64,000 nt of DNA, taken from contig NC_084807.1 in assembly GCF_963583255.1 (NCBI RefSeq), positions 1,626,872 to 1,690,871 on the forward strand. Reading direction: 5' to 3'. Positions 1-11,825 of the stretch are shown here, piece after piece. The translations under genes and the position numbers were made by a program. The notes beneath the pieces were generated by a model. It searched no databases. It saw only the letters and a program-made list of their open reading frames with translations, and had not been told where the DNA came from. Positions within the stretch are counted from its first letter, which is position 1, and the number at the start of each line of letters is the position of its first letter. Origin of the DNA: Pyrus communis (Eukaryota > Streptophyta > Magnoliopsida > Rosales > Rosaceae).

Positions 1-3000
1 GGGCTTGAGGATACAATAACTGATAAAGTGGGTCTTGGGAATGATAAGGAAGCCACCATCTTTCCATCTGATAATGGAGAAGATTTCTTTAATAATCTTC
101 CTAGTCCCAAAGCTGATACTCCTGTGTCAACCTCTGGTGGCAAATTGTCTGAGGGGGATGCAGTTCCTATTACAGAAAAAATGGAACAAGAGCCTGATGG
201 ACAGGAGGAGAGTGCTGATCCATCGTTTGATGAATCTGTTCAACATGCTTTAGTTGTAGGAGATTATAAGGGTGCTGTTGCAAAATGCATTTCAGTAAAT
301 AAAATGGCTGATGCTTTAGTTATTGCTCATGCTGGTGGTGCTTCGTTGTGGGAGAGCACGCGGGATCAGTATCTTAAGATGAGCCATTCGCCTTACCTTA
401 AGGTATTTACAATCCACTTTCTTAAGAGGCTTCGAAACACTTTCTGTTTCATATTTTGATAATATATGAATGTAGATGTAAAGATGTGAAAGATTGATTA
501 TACTGTGTCTTTAAGTTGTGTCATAATTGTGTTTAACATGGCTAATTCCTACAATCAGATTGTTTCTGCAATGGTGAGCAATGATCTCTTGAGTCTTGTC
601 AACACCAGACCCCTAAAATTCTGGAAAGAAACACTTGCTCTTCTGTGTAGTGTAAGTTTCCCAGCTCCTCAAAATGTTAATGCCATGATACATTGTGTCA
701 TTGTTTACATTTTTTGACAAGTAATGCGTTGTAAATGAAGTGTTTTTGGTTACTTGACTCATTAGTGTTTCTGACTTACCCTAAACTGCGCTCTTAATAG
801 CTGTATCATAAGAGCAAATCATGAGCAAGTCAACTTTGAAATTTGTATAATTACTAATTGATTTATGTTTTTCAATGCGTCATGAATGGACAGTTTGCAT
901 CCAGAGATGAGTGGACCGAGCTTTGTGATACACTTGCTTCCAAACTTGTAGCTGCTGGTAATACTCTGGCGGCAACTATTTGTTATATATGTGCGGGGAA
1001 TATTGATAAAACCGTAGAGATTTGGTCAAGAAGTCTGACAACTGAGATTGAGGGGAGATCCTATGTTGACCTTCTCCAGGTAAATTTTCATTTAGACCAG
1101 GCCAGTCATGTTCTTCTTGGCCATGAGGTTAAATATACTTTTTTTTTTCAGAGAGAACGAGGTTAAATATGTTATGTTATTTGGTTTAGGAATTAATGGA
1201 AAAGACAATTGTCCTTGCCTTGGCATCTGGGCAGAAGCGGTATAGTGCATCCTTGTGCAAACTTGTTGAGAAATATGCTGAAATTTTAGCTAGTCAAGGC
1301 CTTCTAACAACAGCATTGGAGTACCTAAAACTCTTAGGTTCTGATGAGTTGTCACCTGAGCTTGTTATCTTAAGAGATCGTATTTCTCTTTCAACCGAAC
1401 CTGGTATGTGCTTCTTGAAAAGTTACTGAAATAACGTTTTAATATATGCATTTTTGTATGCTGGAGATTTCGATCAATGGCAATTAATCTGATCAAAGTG
1501 ATTACTGAGTGGTCAATATTTTAATTAGTTCAATACACAAAATTCGATGGTTAGAGCTCTTAAAATTACAAAAGCTTCTTTCTTGTTACCTACATTATTT
1601 ATTTTCTTCCCATGTTATTTGTTGTGTTATTGCACCAGAGAAAGTTACCAAGAATGAAACATTTGGAAACCAACCTGCAACAAGTGGGCCTGTATACACG
1701 GCTGACCAATCTAGTTTTGTCGGGTCCTCTTCACCATATTATCAGGTGTTCATGAAGTTTTTCGTTGCCGTTTGTTTTTTTTTTTTCCTGTTGTTTGTTG
1801 CCAAATCTGTTCTCTTGATGTGGATTGACTTTTATTTTCTCTCTTTAAATGGTTAGGAAACAGTGCCATCACATTTGCAATCAGGTGTTCCTGTAAGTCC
1901 TTATGGTGAGAGCTACCAAGAAACTGTGAATCCTTCGTATGGAAGAGGAGGATACGTCCCTCCTGCCTCGTATCAGCCTGCATCCCAGCCCCATATGTTT
2001 CTTCCTAACCAACCACCTCAGGTTCCACAGGTAATTTGTTGTTTATTAGGCTCTTTAGTAAAGAGTAATTAGTTTGTTTACTTTCTGAATATGCTATAAC
2101 ATACTAATACTACGGAAAAATATTCTTGGAATCAGTGCACTGAAATTCCTTTCTTTGAAGTAGAGCCGCCAATGTGTATTCTTGCTGGTTAAGGGTTACA
2201 ACAACAACAACAACAACAAAGCCTTTTCCCACCAAGTGGGGGGCTATGGTTAAGGGTTATTAGGATTTTTTCTTTTGGTAAATTGCAGGATGCTACAAAA
2301 TTATAAAATTGTTCGTTAGTCTTTGAAAATGTGCGTGTTATTTAATGATTATCTGAAATTTAGCTGTTAATGGCACTTGGCTGTGAAATCCTAGTTGTAA
2401 TGAACTTTTTGTTATTAAGAAGTTACTGGTCACTTCTCACATTTTTCAATGTTCAAGGGTCTGGTTCATTGGACTTTTCATGGTGTACTTGTAGGAGAAA
2501 TTTTCTGCACCTCCTGTTTCCTCTCAGCCTGCAGTAAGGCCTTTCATTCCTTCAACTCCTCCTGTGCTGAAAAATGTGGATCAATATCAGCAGCCAACAT
2601 TGGGTTCTCAGTTGTATCCTGTTCGTATATCTTGTTTGATGTCAAATTAAATATCAGAAACCATGACCATGATTGTTTTTCTAACGTTTTTTTTTTTTTT
2701 TTTTTTTTGGTTGGTGTTTCAGACTTTCCAACCTATGCAACCACGGCCTGGTTCAACTGCTCCTCTTCAATCGCATGTCCCTCCAGTTCCTGTAAATCAA
2801 CCACATGTTGTAGCTGCTTCTGTTCCTCCAAGAGGATTTATGCCCGTTACTAATCCAGGAGTTGTTCAGGGGCCTCATGTGGGTTCACTGCAGCCACCTA
2901 GTCCTACTCACCAAGCTCCAGCTCGAACCCCCGTGGCAGCAGCAGCTCCACCACCCACCATACAGACAGTTGATACATCCAATGTTCCTGGTAATTTGAG

Positions 3001-4525
3001 ATTTCCTTCTATCTTGTGGAAATTTGCTAACTTCTCTCCTGAATTGCCTTGCTCTTTATATCTGTTTAACTTTTCCGATTTTGAAATATGAAGCTAGCTT
3101 CATGTCGTAATTTTCTCCTTGTCATAGCTCCCTCAATTTCAAACTTAAAATCAGAGGAATTTAGATTGAATTGGTGGACTATCAAAGATATAAATGCAAT
3201 TAAACAGTAATACGCTGGTAGGATTGTCAATATTTTGATTTGCAGTATTTGTTAAATAATAAGATGCAGATTCAAACTTTAAGTTATTGAGGTCTCGAAG
3301 ATATCATCAGTTCTCATGATTGGAAATTTGAAAAACTGAAAAAAAGGACATGAGAATTTTGGACCACTGTGATCACTGCAAGCAAGAGTGGTTATGGACA
3401 AATTGCATTGATATTCATTTGGACGATGAAGATAACAAGTATTATGAGTGGAGGTAATTAGGAGATACTTGACAAAAGTATGACTAGGAACGAAAATATC
3501 GTCCAACTTCAGATTGGTAAAGGAAGAGGTTTTGTACAGTTGACTCCAATTATAGATGAGAGAAGCCTCTGTTTTTGTTATAGTTCCTGAACACCATGTA
3601 ATAGAGGGTCCAAAATTGAGTTCTACCTAGGTTCTATGTTTGTTAGGTATTATAGTGTAGGCTGTTTCCCTACTTTAACATTCAAAATCGACCTGACCTG
3701 AATGATGGACTCTCTACATTATTTGAGCTGTCCTCTTGTCTGGCATGCAATTGTTGGCCCAAAGAAGTAGAGGGAATGAAATATTTGTGGAGACCGCAGT
3801 TAGTTGAGTTTTTGTATTGCAGTTAGTATCATGGAATGGCCGAATCTTGAACTGGGATATATGGTCTACGAGACATTTTGACATCTAGACGTTAGTGTTA
3901 CTTGTGTATTTAAACAAGTACAACAGTTGGGAGACTGCTAATTCTATTTCCTTATGTGCGTGTGGTCTGTAAAATATTCTCCTTCATCTGTGGTTCCCTA
4001 TTTATCACATAGAATTTCCAACCTGTGGTTGTGTGACAATCTTTGCTTTTTTGTGTATAATGTGGTACAGCCCATCAAAAATTGGTAATCGCAACATTAA
4101 CAAGACTTTTCAACGAGACATCAGAGGCGTTGGGAGGTGCACGTGCAAATCCCGGTAAGAAGCGTGAAATAGAAGACAATTCAAGGAAGATAGGTGCGTT
4201 GTTTGCCAAACTCAACAGTGGGGACATATCTAGAAATGCTGCTGATAAGCTTGTTCAGCTTTGCCAGGCATTGGATAATGGTGATTTTGGTACTGCCCTG
4301 CAAATCCAGGTACATTTTCTCAAAACTTCAAACTTACGGTTATTTTTTATTTTTTATTTTTTATTTTTTGCACTGCATTGCATAAATGGATGGGCTTTAA
4401 TAGGGGCTCCTTTGGTTTCTGCTTTATATCAGGTGCTTCTTACCACTAGTGAATGGGATGAGTGCAACTTTTGGCTTGCAACTCTAAAGAGGATGATCAA
4501 GACAAGGCAAAATGTGAGACTATAA
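1..4525 (+). CDS. SEC31: Protein transport protein SEC31 homolog, 3' part
   Basis: SEC31 forms the outer cage of COPII vesicles with SEC13 and drives export of cargo from the endoplasmic reticulum. The window opens inside an exon in frame 1. Coding exons read as 1-402, 559-651, 894-1079, 1190-1403, 1639-1745, 1857-2030, 2495-2620, 2723-2990, 4071-4309 and 4433-4525, ending with TAA. All phases join without a stop and give about 633 residues, roughly the C-terminal 55-60% of a plant SEC31. Recognisable stretches are the alpha-solenoid segment ([20 protein letters not shown], then [20 protein letters not shown] and [12 protein letters not shown]), a Pro/Gln-rich linker (exons at 1857-2990) and the C-terminal helical domain ([20 protein letters not shown] to the end). 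The WD40 part lies outside the window. The donor after 2620 (GTTCGT) is weak, so that junction is the least certain. The intron at 2991-4070 is over 1 kb with no gene seen. Confidence 0.93.
2199..2246 (-). mobile_element. 48-bp RTE-type LINE 3' end in a SEC31 intron
   Basis: On the minus strand this reads as a short GC-richer piece with the motif CACTTGGTGGGAAAAGGC followed by a (TTG)n tail. That is the 3' terminus I know from plant RTE-clade LINEs. The identical 13-bp sequence TGGTTAAGGGTTA flanks it at 2186-2198 and 2247-2259, as expected for a target-site duplication. It is an extremely 5'-truncated copy in the intron after the exon ending at 2030. Confidence 0.65.
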
Positions 4526-7500
4526 GCCTGTTATCACGCAAGTTTCGGATTGTTTGGTTCCCAGAAATCTTTCATGGCCTAATCTGCAAGAGTGCGGGAC
4601 GGTTTGTTTTCATGCATTCAAGAAGTGCATATCTAGATTTTGGCTTCGGGATTTGATTAGCTTTCGATTAATTCTACCTTGGAAGGCAAATAGTGGGTTT
4701 GAACGCAAATAGTGAAGATAGTATCTCTGCACATTAAAAGACTTCTTGGTGACTCTTTCGGTTTTACTTTTGTAGTGCTTAGAAATAGCATTGATTTTTT
4801 TTTTTTTTTTTTTCACTTTCGACATTTTACATAAATTCATAGAACGTTTACTCAGCTGCTTTGAGCTTTTCCTAGTGATCTGGGTACCATTTTGTCATAG
4901 GCATGAAATTGTACCACCTTTGTGTTTTTGTTATATGAACACAATTAGAATTCCGACTTCAATTTTGTTGAAAATGACTGGTTGTGTATCATTTATGTGT
5001 TACTGTTTTTGCAATCTGAGATTTCGGTATGGTTTGGGCACATGAATTTGAAGGGGCCTCTTATTATTCATGTCAGTGTTCCGCTGTGTAACGGTCATAT
5101 ATGAAATTCTCTTTTTGGTTGCATATCGGATTGTTAGATGTTGAATGTATTAAGTAAATGCTATTTTCGAGTTTACTACGAGGAGGAAGATAAGTTGTAA
5201 ATGTGTATTCTGCAAATTTGTATGGATAGATATGTATGGTACATTGGTATTAGACATTGTCGATGTGGCATTCACATTTCCATACCAAACTGGCAGGACC
5301 AGATGAGGTCGAGTTGAAGCACCCCAAGAACAAAAAACTAAGTTGGAGGACTAAATTGTAAATGGCTTAAGTTCAGGTGCACCTACAAGTTAGTCCTCGA
5401 ACTTATCCACCACTTACAATTTAGTCCCCAAATCATCCACCACTTCGAATTAATCAAGTTGTGTTTTCATTTGTCCCCTTTTGGTGATGATTCTTGGTTG
5501 AAATTGAGAATAAAATCTATATTTTCAACGTGATATTTACTTTGACATTACTTGGGTGTTAATAAACGCATATGATATGTCAAGAATTATATTTACCTTT
5601 GCTGTCATTCGCGGCAAATTATATTTCTTGGTATCTTGTGGACTCCACTTGTGTTTTCTTTTTCAAATAATTAAACACTTTAGCAATTTGTAATCGAAAC
5701 CCACCTCCTTACTTTTATTTCGATCATGGATTATTACACTAGTAACTACAACATGAACCTAGTTCTTTGTAAACAAATGGCTTGCCATCGAAACTCTTTG
5801 TTACTTTCTACACACATCTCTCAATTTTCAGCCGCCGAATCAAAATAATTGAAGAATATCAAAGAACAGAAATTGACAAAAGATGTGTGAGAAATAAAAA
5901 TTGATGTGTGAATAGCATCACCGAACAATGAATTTGAGCCAAAAAATAAAACCGCGCCACACGCTAGGCTACAGTGATATAAGGCCTATCGAGTTTCAGA
6001 ATTTCAAAAAAGTAGAGGCCAAGAAGTCGCTGTAAAGCCTTGACAAAGGGATACCTAATATGCTTGTTTCTGCTTGCTGCCAAACAGCTAAAAACACAAT
6101 TCTTCTTCCGGTTTACCTTTTCAGTTTGAAACCATGTTTGGAGAGCAGGCTAGGAGTGCTCTGGAATCTTTTGATATCTTTCAAAATTCAGTTTGTCTTG
6201 TACTTGATTGTTTTATCCAGTCCAAAGGTAAACAAACAGTAGATATAGCCACAGCTACAAGCCTACAACGTAAAGAGAATGTTTGGCTGCTGCTACAAAT
6301 CCATGCGAGTGCTGTTAAACTCGGTGTTTGTGCACCTGTCCACTCCTTTTCCTGGACCCGCAGAGCACTAGTGTTCCCGGAAAATGCGTCATAAAACAAG
6401 GTTCTCACAACAAAATGAAAAGCTTCTTTTAACCGTTTCTTCTTTATTACTAGCGATATTTTTTATTTTATTTTATGTTATACACAGGAAAAGGGCGTGT
6501 TCAAACTCAAAATGTTGTAAAGTAATAAGAAGAATAACAACCATAATAATTAATGTAAAAAGCGTTCTTCGGTTGCTACATAATATAGTAAACTAACGTG
6601 GCTCACATATGTAGTATAGCTAGCATTATTCACAAATCATACAATATGCGTTTGATTTATTTACATGAGACTTATCTATGAAGAGTCAATAATCATTTGA
6701 TTTATTAGCATTTATGGCATATTTACCACACGAGATTAGAGTGAGAAGAAACAAAATCGCACTCTTCGCAACGCATTCGAGCATTTATCAGCATTTAGGG
6801 CATCAGAAGAGTCCACCTAATACCAGTAATGGAATTTCTAAATCTTTTAGAATTGGATTACTCAGATAAGGAAGTCAAATTCTTACTCTATCTGTATTTC
6901 AACTCCTCAATAATTCAATTTTTCGATTACGTATAAGTAAATCAGCTATTTAGTACATGAGGTCGGTATCAATAAAGGGGTAGAAATTAGGAAATTAAAC
7001 AGTAAAAGTAAAGAGGCTCTTCAGATTAAATTAACTGACAAGACTAGCCATTTTCATGATGGGTAAAGAAAGCAACAGTGTGATACTGTAAGAGAGTCAA
7101 ACAAGAATTCAAAGTGATATGATCTAAGTTGAGCCTTTCGATATATTCTTGGTTGAAAAAAATTCTGCCTTGTCGACCTAATGCCAAACCCATCTAGAAG
7201 CAACAAATTGTCTACCATGTTACATGTACACGGTATCATCATCGGGTGCTTGCGATTTCTCATTTAATCGAAGTACGAGTCAATAAGGCATGATTAATCT
7301 ATACCTTTAAAGAGAAGAATGAAGTCGTGGATCTAACAGCTACTTCTGCGTTTTTTTACGCAACATGAATTTGTATTGTGGAAAAATCCAACTTAAATCG
7401 TGCTTTCAAATAGGTACTTACTTCAGATCAAAGATTAAGAAAAATTGAGAGATTGGAGAAACTCAAACAAAAATAGTTAAGGCTCGTTTGAAGGTGTTTT

Positions 7501-8664
7501 AAAATGATTTGAGTTCCACAAACATTTGAAGTGCTTTGAGCAAGAAGCATCAATTATGTGCTTCTTCCATGAAGCACTTTAACTGTTTTTTCTAAGGTTC
7601 ACTTTCAGTTTATTAATGATTGGTTCCAAAAACATTTTCATTTCAAACCACTTTCAGCGGTTTTAAAAGTACTTTCAAACGAGGACTTCGATTGATGATG
7701 GTTAGTGATAAGTAAAAATGTTTATAATTTAATTAGTTTGAGATTGCAATGATGCGGGGAAACAATCAATACAATAAAGATGAGCAAAAGGGCACGTTTC
7801 TGCCAAAATAACATAAAGCTTTTCATCATGATGCACTATATACTTTCAAGGCTTCTGTTGCAAGAATACGTACTAAAATATGGAAAAAATTGAGAGTAAT
7901 TTTCGAAGCATGGGAAATTTTGGTCAAAGTAAAAATAAAAATAAAACTTGTAGATTGGTACCGTCCTACAATTTCGTGTGGATTAGAAGAAAAAAGTTTT
8001 CTTCATGACTTGTTCATCTTCAACTTTCTAACTTGAACAAAAATTTAGCTTCCTCAAAAGTATCCATTGCTTCCTTTGACACGCATTGAATCCAGTGAAT
8101 TATCGAATATGTGGACACCAATCAAAGCCTAACAAAAAACAAAGTCGCGTAGACATCTATGAGGCTCACAACTAAACACAAATCTCGTGGGATGCACACA
8201 CACTTGAACCAAAAACAGATTGCGTGTTCTTCCGTTCATCTGAATATAAACAAGACATAACAAAATTTGAAGGCATATGCAGCGCAATGAGCCACAGTTC
8301 TTCAAAACATTGCTCTTGACTCGGCAAATCCTAAGGATCCCTGAAATTTGAACAATGCGGTAACAAAGATGCTGACTAAAAAGATCAAAAGCGGTATCAC
8401 TTGGCATTTGACATATGTGAACTTTCAGACTACAAAAGTCTTCATATCATTCGTCAACATTAAACAACTTAAAAGACAAAAAACAAAAATGATCAAACAA
8501 CTTACAAATGGGGAGATCAATTAACAACACATTAACAAATTAACGAATCGCAAGACGTGACGAAGCAAAACCAAGAACAAATAAGAGAGCAACAAATCTG
8601 CATCAATGTAAAATTTGCAAGCAAGAAAGCTTACATGCCTTCGTTCTATTCACATAAATCAAAT
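4526..8664. other. Intergenic region between SEC31 and the kinase gene
   Basis: The first few hundred bases after the SEC31 stop should be its 3' UTR, although I see no decisive poly(A) signal. A small foldback lies at 5348-5427, with GGACTAAATTGTAA facing its complement. An hAT-like MITE at 7483-7683 is listed separately. The stretch just below 8664 is probably the 3' UTR of the minus-strand kinase gene. The open frames here (for example around 6134-6394 and 8129-8407) match nothing I recognise and have no splice partners. Confidence 0.6.
7483..7683. mobile_element. Short MITE with CTCGTTTGAA terminal inverted repeats
   Basis: The left end (CTCGTTTGAAGGTGTTTTAA) and the reverse complement of the right end (CTCGTTTGAAAGTACTTTTA) are near-matching inverted repeats. 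The interior (CAAGAAGCAT near 7540, then CTTCTTCCATGAAGCAC) is also palindromic. No coding capacity is present. No convincing target-site duplication was found, so the superfamily is uncertain; hAT-like is a guess from the termini. Confidence 0.5.
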
Positions 8665-10161
8665 TTATGCAGCAAGCTGTATACCAGCAGCTGCACGAGA
8701 ATTGCCCCTTACATGAGGCATTGCATCATCTCTCCTTGAACATGTAAATGACTTTTTCCCAAAAGAATGATTTTGCATCAAATCAGGGACTCCTTTCCCA
8801 TTACCAGGAGTTGATTGATTACTCCTACCAATATATCTTGCACTACCAAATCTAGAAACCAGATTCGCCGATTTTGAACTGGAGTCATCTCCATCTGCGT
8901 TACCATGGAACTCTGACTCCCCATCAGTACCTGCCATAAGCTCCATCAGATTGCTGCTAAACCCCAAATCCGAATAAACTGGACGCGAATTCCTCAACGC
9001 TTGCCTAGTCAATTTAGCTTCTAGGGCTTCCAAATTCTCTTCTCCAACACCCTCTAGCTTCGAAATCAAATGTGCGTTCCTTGACTCAACCGGGCGCCCC
9101 ATGGTCTCTACCATTGTACATGGATTATTAAAACCATTCCACGAATGCAGGGGAACCAGTTTACTCAACCCAGAAAGCCAAACCACGACCTCCTTCATCG
9201 ATGGCCTACGCTCCCTACAAGATCTCACACACTTGGCTGCAATGACAGCTAATTGCTTCCTCACAACAGGGTCTTTAGGAGGTACAATTCGCGGATCATA
9301 AACCGTTATCAGCTTCCCTCGCTTTATAAGCGGGATAGCCCAATCAACAATCGAAGGCGGAGAATGCCCAACATCAATAGCCTTCCTACCACTTATAATC
9401 TCCAACAACAAAATCCCAAAACTAAAAACATCAGTTTTAGTACTCAAATTGTCAGGGGTCACATAGCAAGGGTCCAAGTACCCCATCGTCCCCGCCGGCG
9501 GGGTGGACCGGAGCCTATACTCGTCGAACTGGCAGTATCTCAGAGCCAATCCAAAATCCCCCAACCGGGCATTGTAACTACGATCAATCAAAACATTAGC
9601 AGACTTAATATCTCTATGAATTACAGGTGGGTTCGATGAATGTAAAATGTCAATTGCCTTGGCAGTTTGCAAAGCTAATCTAATCCTACGACCCCAATTC
9701 GGAGGCCGATTTGTACTCGAATGTAAAACATCGTACAGCGTACCGTTGCTCATGAACTCCACCACCAAAAGCCTTTCTTTCGAATCATTCGAAAACCCCA
9801 AAAGATTGACCAGCCTCGGACTCTGAATCTTGGACAAGATCTCGAGCTCGTTGTCGACCTCGTTGGCGGTCTCCGGCCCAGAAGACGAGGTGGGTCGGAG
9901 TCTCTGGCTGTGAGCTCTCGAGGGTCTTTTGACGGCAACAAGACGGCCGCGGAGCACAGCTTTGTAGACGTAGCCATGGCTGCCTTTGCCTAAAAGCTTC
10001 TGGTCGGAGAAGCCATTGGTGGCGGCGACGAGATCACTGTAGTCGAAGTGTTGGATCTTGATGGGGTTTTCCGGGGTGGCGGTGGCGGTGGTTTTGGAGG
10101 ATGATGTTTGGGAATTGGCGACGGAGATGGCTGATTGAGCTCTGCAGGAAAGGTACCCCAT
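8665..10161 (-). CDS. Receptor-like cytoplasmic Ser/Thr kinase (At3g51990/At5g23170-like)
   Basis: This intronless gene of 498 codons has no signal peptide or membrane segment. The protein starts MGYLSC, where Gly2 and Cys6 suggest possible N-acylation (inference). The kinase domain spans about residues 40-335: glycine loop GKGSHGYV (58-65), ATP-binding Lys in VAVK (K78), alpha-C Glu near 105, catalytic HRD (182-184, RD type), DFG (202-204) and GTMGYLDPCY (224-233). The activation segment has DPCY instead of the usual DPEY. The ~165-residue C-terminal tail is Ser/Asn-rich, with PCTMVETMGRPVE after the kinase domain. All these features, including DPCY, agree with what I recall of Arabidopsis At3g51990-type kinases, which lie near the CRINKLY4-related group. 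The substrate is unknown. Confidence 0.93.
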   Translation of the reverse strand: MGYLSCRAQSAISVANSQTSSSKTTATATPENPIKIQHFDYSDLVAATNGFSDQKLLGKGSHGYVYKAVLRGRLVAVKRPSRAHSQRLRPTSSSGPETANEVDNELEILSKIQSPRLVNLLGFSNDSKERLLVVEFMSNGTLYDVLHSSTNRPPNWGRRIRLALQTAKAIDILHSSNPPVIHRDIKSANVLIDRSYNARLGDFGLALRYCQFDEYRLRSTPPAGTMGYLDPCYVTPDNLSTKTDVFSFGILLLEIISGRKAIDVGHSPPSIVDWAIPLIKRGKLITVYDPRIVPPKDPVVRKQLAVIAAKCVRSCRERRPSMKEVVVWLSGLSKLVPLHSWNGFNNPCTMVETMGRPVESRNAHLISKLEGVGEENLEALEAKLTRQALRNSRPVYSDLGFSSNLMELMAGTDGESEFHGNADGDDSSSKSANLVSRFGSARYIGRSNQSTPGNGKGVPDLMQNHSFGKKSFTCSRRDDAMPHVRGNSRAAAGIQLAA

Positions 10162-10347
10162 AAATGTAAAATCGAGATTTCGACTCTGTGTTTTGGTTTT
10201 CTGGATGGATTGAATTGGAGAGACGAGAGTTTGGTGTGATGAAACGTACGTGACTTCGATTATATGAAATTTCCAGCACCCAAGTTGGTTGAAAATTGGG
10301 TTTTGCTGGCGTCGTGTTCTGCAACTGTTTGCGCGGTGTCGTTATTG

Positions 10348-10353
10348 TATATA
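10348..10353 (-). promoter_or_regulatory. Probable TATA box of the kinase gene
   Basis: The minus strand reads CTTATATAC about 190 bases upstream of the kinase ATG. This leaves room for a 5' UTR of about 150 bases. It is the only good TATA-like element in the immediate upstream region. Inference from position and sequence only. Confidence 0.4.
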
Positions 10354-10379
10354 AGCATATTATATTGACCCAAATAAAA

Positions 10380-11825
10380 GTTGGTTGAAATTTGAGTTTT
10401 GTTCATGCCCTAGGCAAATTACTATTTATTAAGGGAATAATTGTCTTTGTTCAATTGATGGAGAGATTTTACAGTGTGACCGGAACATGAGATGGTACAT
10501 CATATGTTACTGTATAAATGGTGGGATATGTGTTAAAAAGTTAAAAGTTAAAATTTTACACCATTTATATAAATATGTATCACTTGTGTTTCGGTCACAA
10601 TAAAAAATTTCTCCAATTGATGGGTCAATTCTTGCCAAAATGGGGTGGAGTTGCTCTCGAGCAAGTCTACTCTTACTCAATTGCTACCATATCCACCCCA
10701 GTCAAAAAAGTCAGGCAGTTCATGGGCTCAGAATTGCCTGACCAGCCCAGCTGGCGATTTTAGCCGAACTCTTTGCCCGAGTTTGATCTGATGCCAACAT
10801 GACTTCGGTCATGTGCAAAAAAATTCTACGTCAGACGCGTGCAATACAACGTTCGTGGGTGGCCCGTCATGAGACAAAAAAGCATCGTGAGGCCTACATT
10901 GTAGGCTGTCTAAAACGTGGTAGAATCTGGGTTGTTGGATTTCCAACAATCCTCATTACTTCAGCCGTCTTTTTGTTTAAACCAAAAAAAGAAAAGAAAA
11001 AAAAAAGGAAAGTGACCATTTTGTCCACATGGCACAATCTGGTACACTTTCTTGAAAATTAAATGAATATAACAATCCATATTAACTTGGTTAAAAAAAA
11101 TTGAGAAAAAGTACAAGACAACAATTTTAATGTAATTTGGGATAATGATACATGATGTGACAAAATTGATATATATTTTTAAAAATAATGTTAAAATTTA
11201 ATTTGGTTCGAAAATAATATTAAAATGAAAGGAAAAAAACAGAAAATAGAAAAAAAATTATAAATATTGCCTATAAATATCCAAAAGGCTACAAACAAAA
11301 AAAGACGAGAGAGATAGCAAATGGAGGGAGAGATGATCAATTTCTGGAAGGTATGGCTCAAAGTCTACCTGTGTCTATGTCACTGCTAATCTGCTATGCC
11401 ACTGCTGTGGCACTGCCAAGTTAGTCACCAAAGGGTGCAAAAGCGCGGTGAAATGTTATGACCCAATTCTGAGCACCATTTGTTTACAAGAGAAATGCTC
11501 TCCAACGCACATGATTGTCCGCATGAGTTGCACATAACCGATCCCCATCATATTGGCAGTCTAATGATAGTACAATTAATGACGATACAATATCCACATA
11601 AAGATACGTTGTCAATACACTATCAATACGGGTTGCAGCCCACACCCACAACCCGCGTGCCCTGGAGAGAATTTTTGTTCTTTACAAATCAGTTTTAAGA
11701 AGCTATGAAAGGTCGTTGGATGGAGTGAGTAGATTGGAAGAGACGAGTAAAACATATGACAGCTTTATAGACGTGGAATATGTATATTAACAAAAGAATA
11801 TATTTGTCAGATTTCTATATCTACA
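10380..11825. other. Intergenic region between kinase and PPH, no gene recognised
   Basis: The region is AT-rich. GC-richer DNA at about 10620-10970 has open frames on the plus strand (10575-10763, 10799-11062) that resemble no family I know and look like decayed transposon or spacer DNA. From 11640 onward is the 3' flank of the minus-strand PPH gene. Confidence 0.5.

Noticed and set aside
224..233. Kinase residues DPCY instead of DPEY as a sign of a broken enzyme (positions here are residues of the kinase protein, not bases)
   Set aside because: The same Cys is, as I recall, present in the Arabidopsis relatives, and all catalytic motifs are intact.
8129..8407. Minus-strand 92-codon frame near the kinase gene
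   Set aside because: It is probably in the kinase 3' UTR or spacer; no homology or splice evidence.
10575..11062. Two plus-strand frames of 62 and 87 codons
   Set aside because: They have no domain, end in A-runs and overlap nothing conserved.
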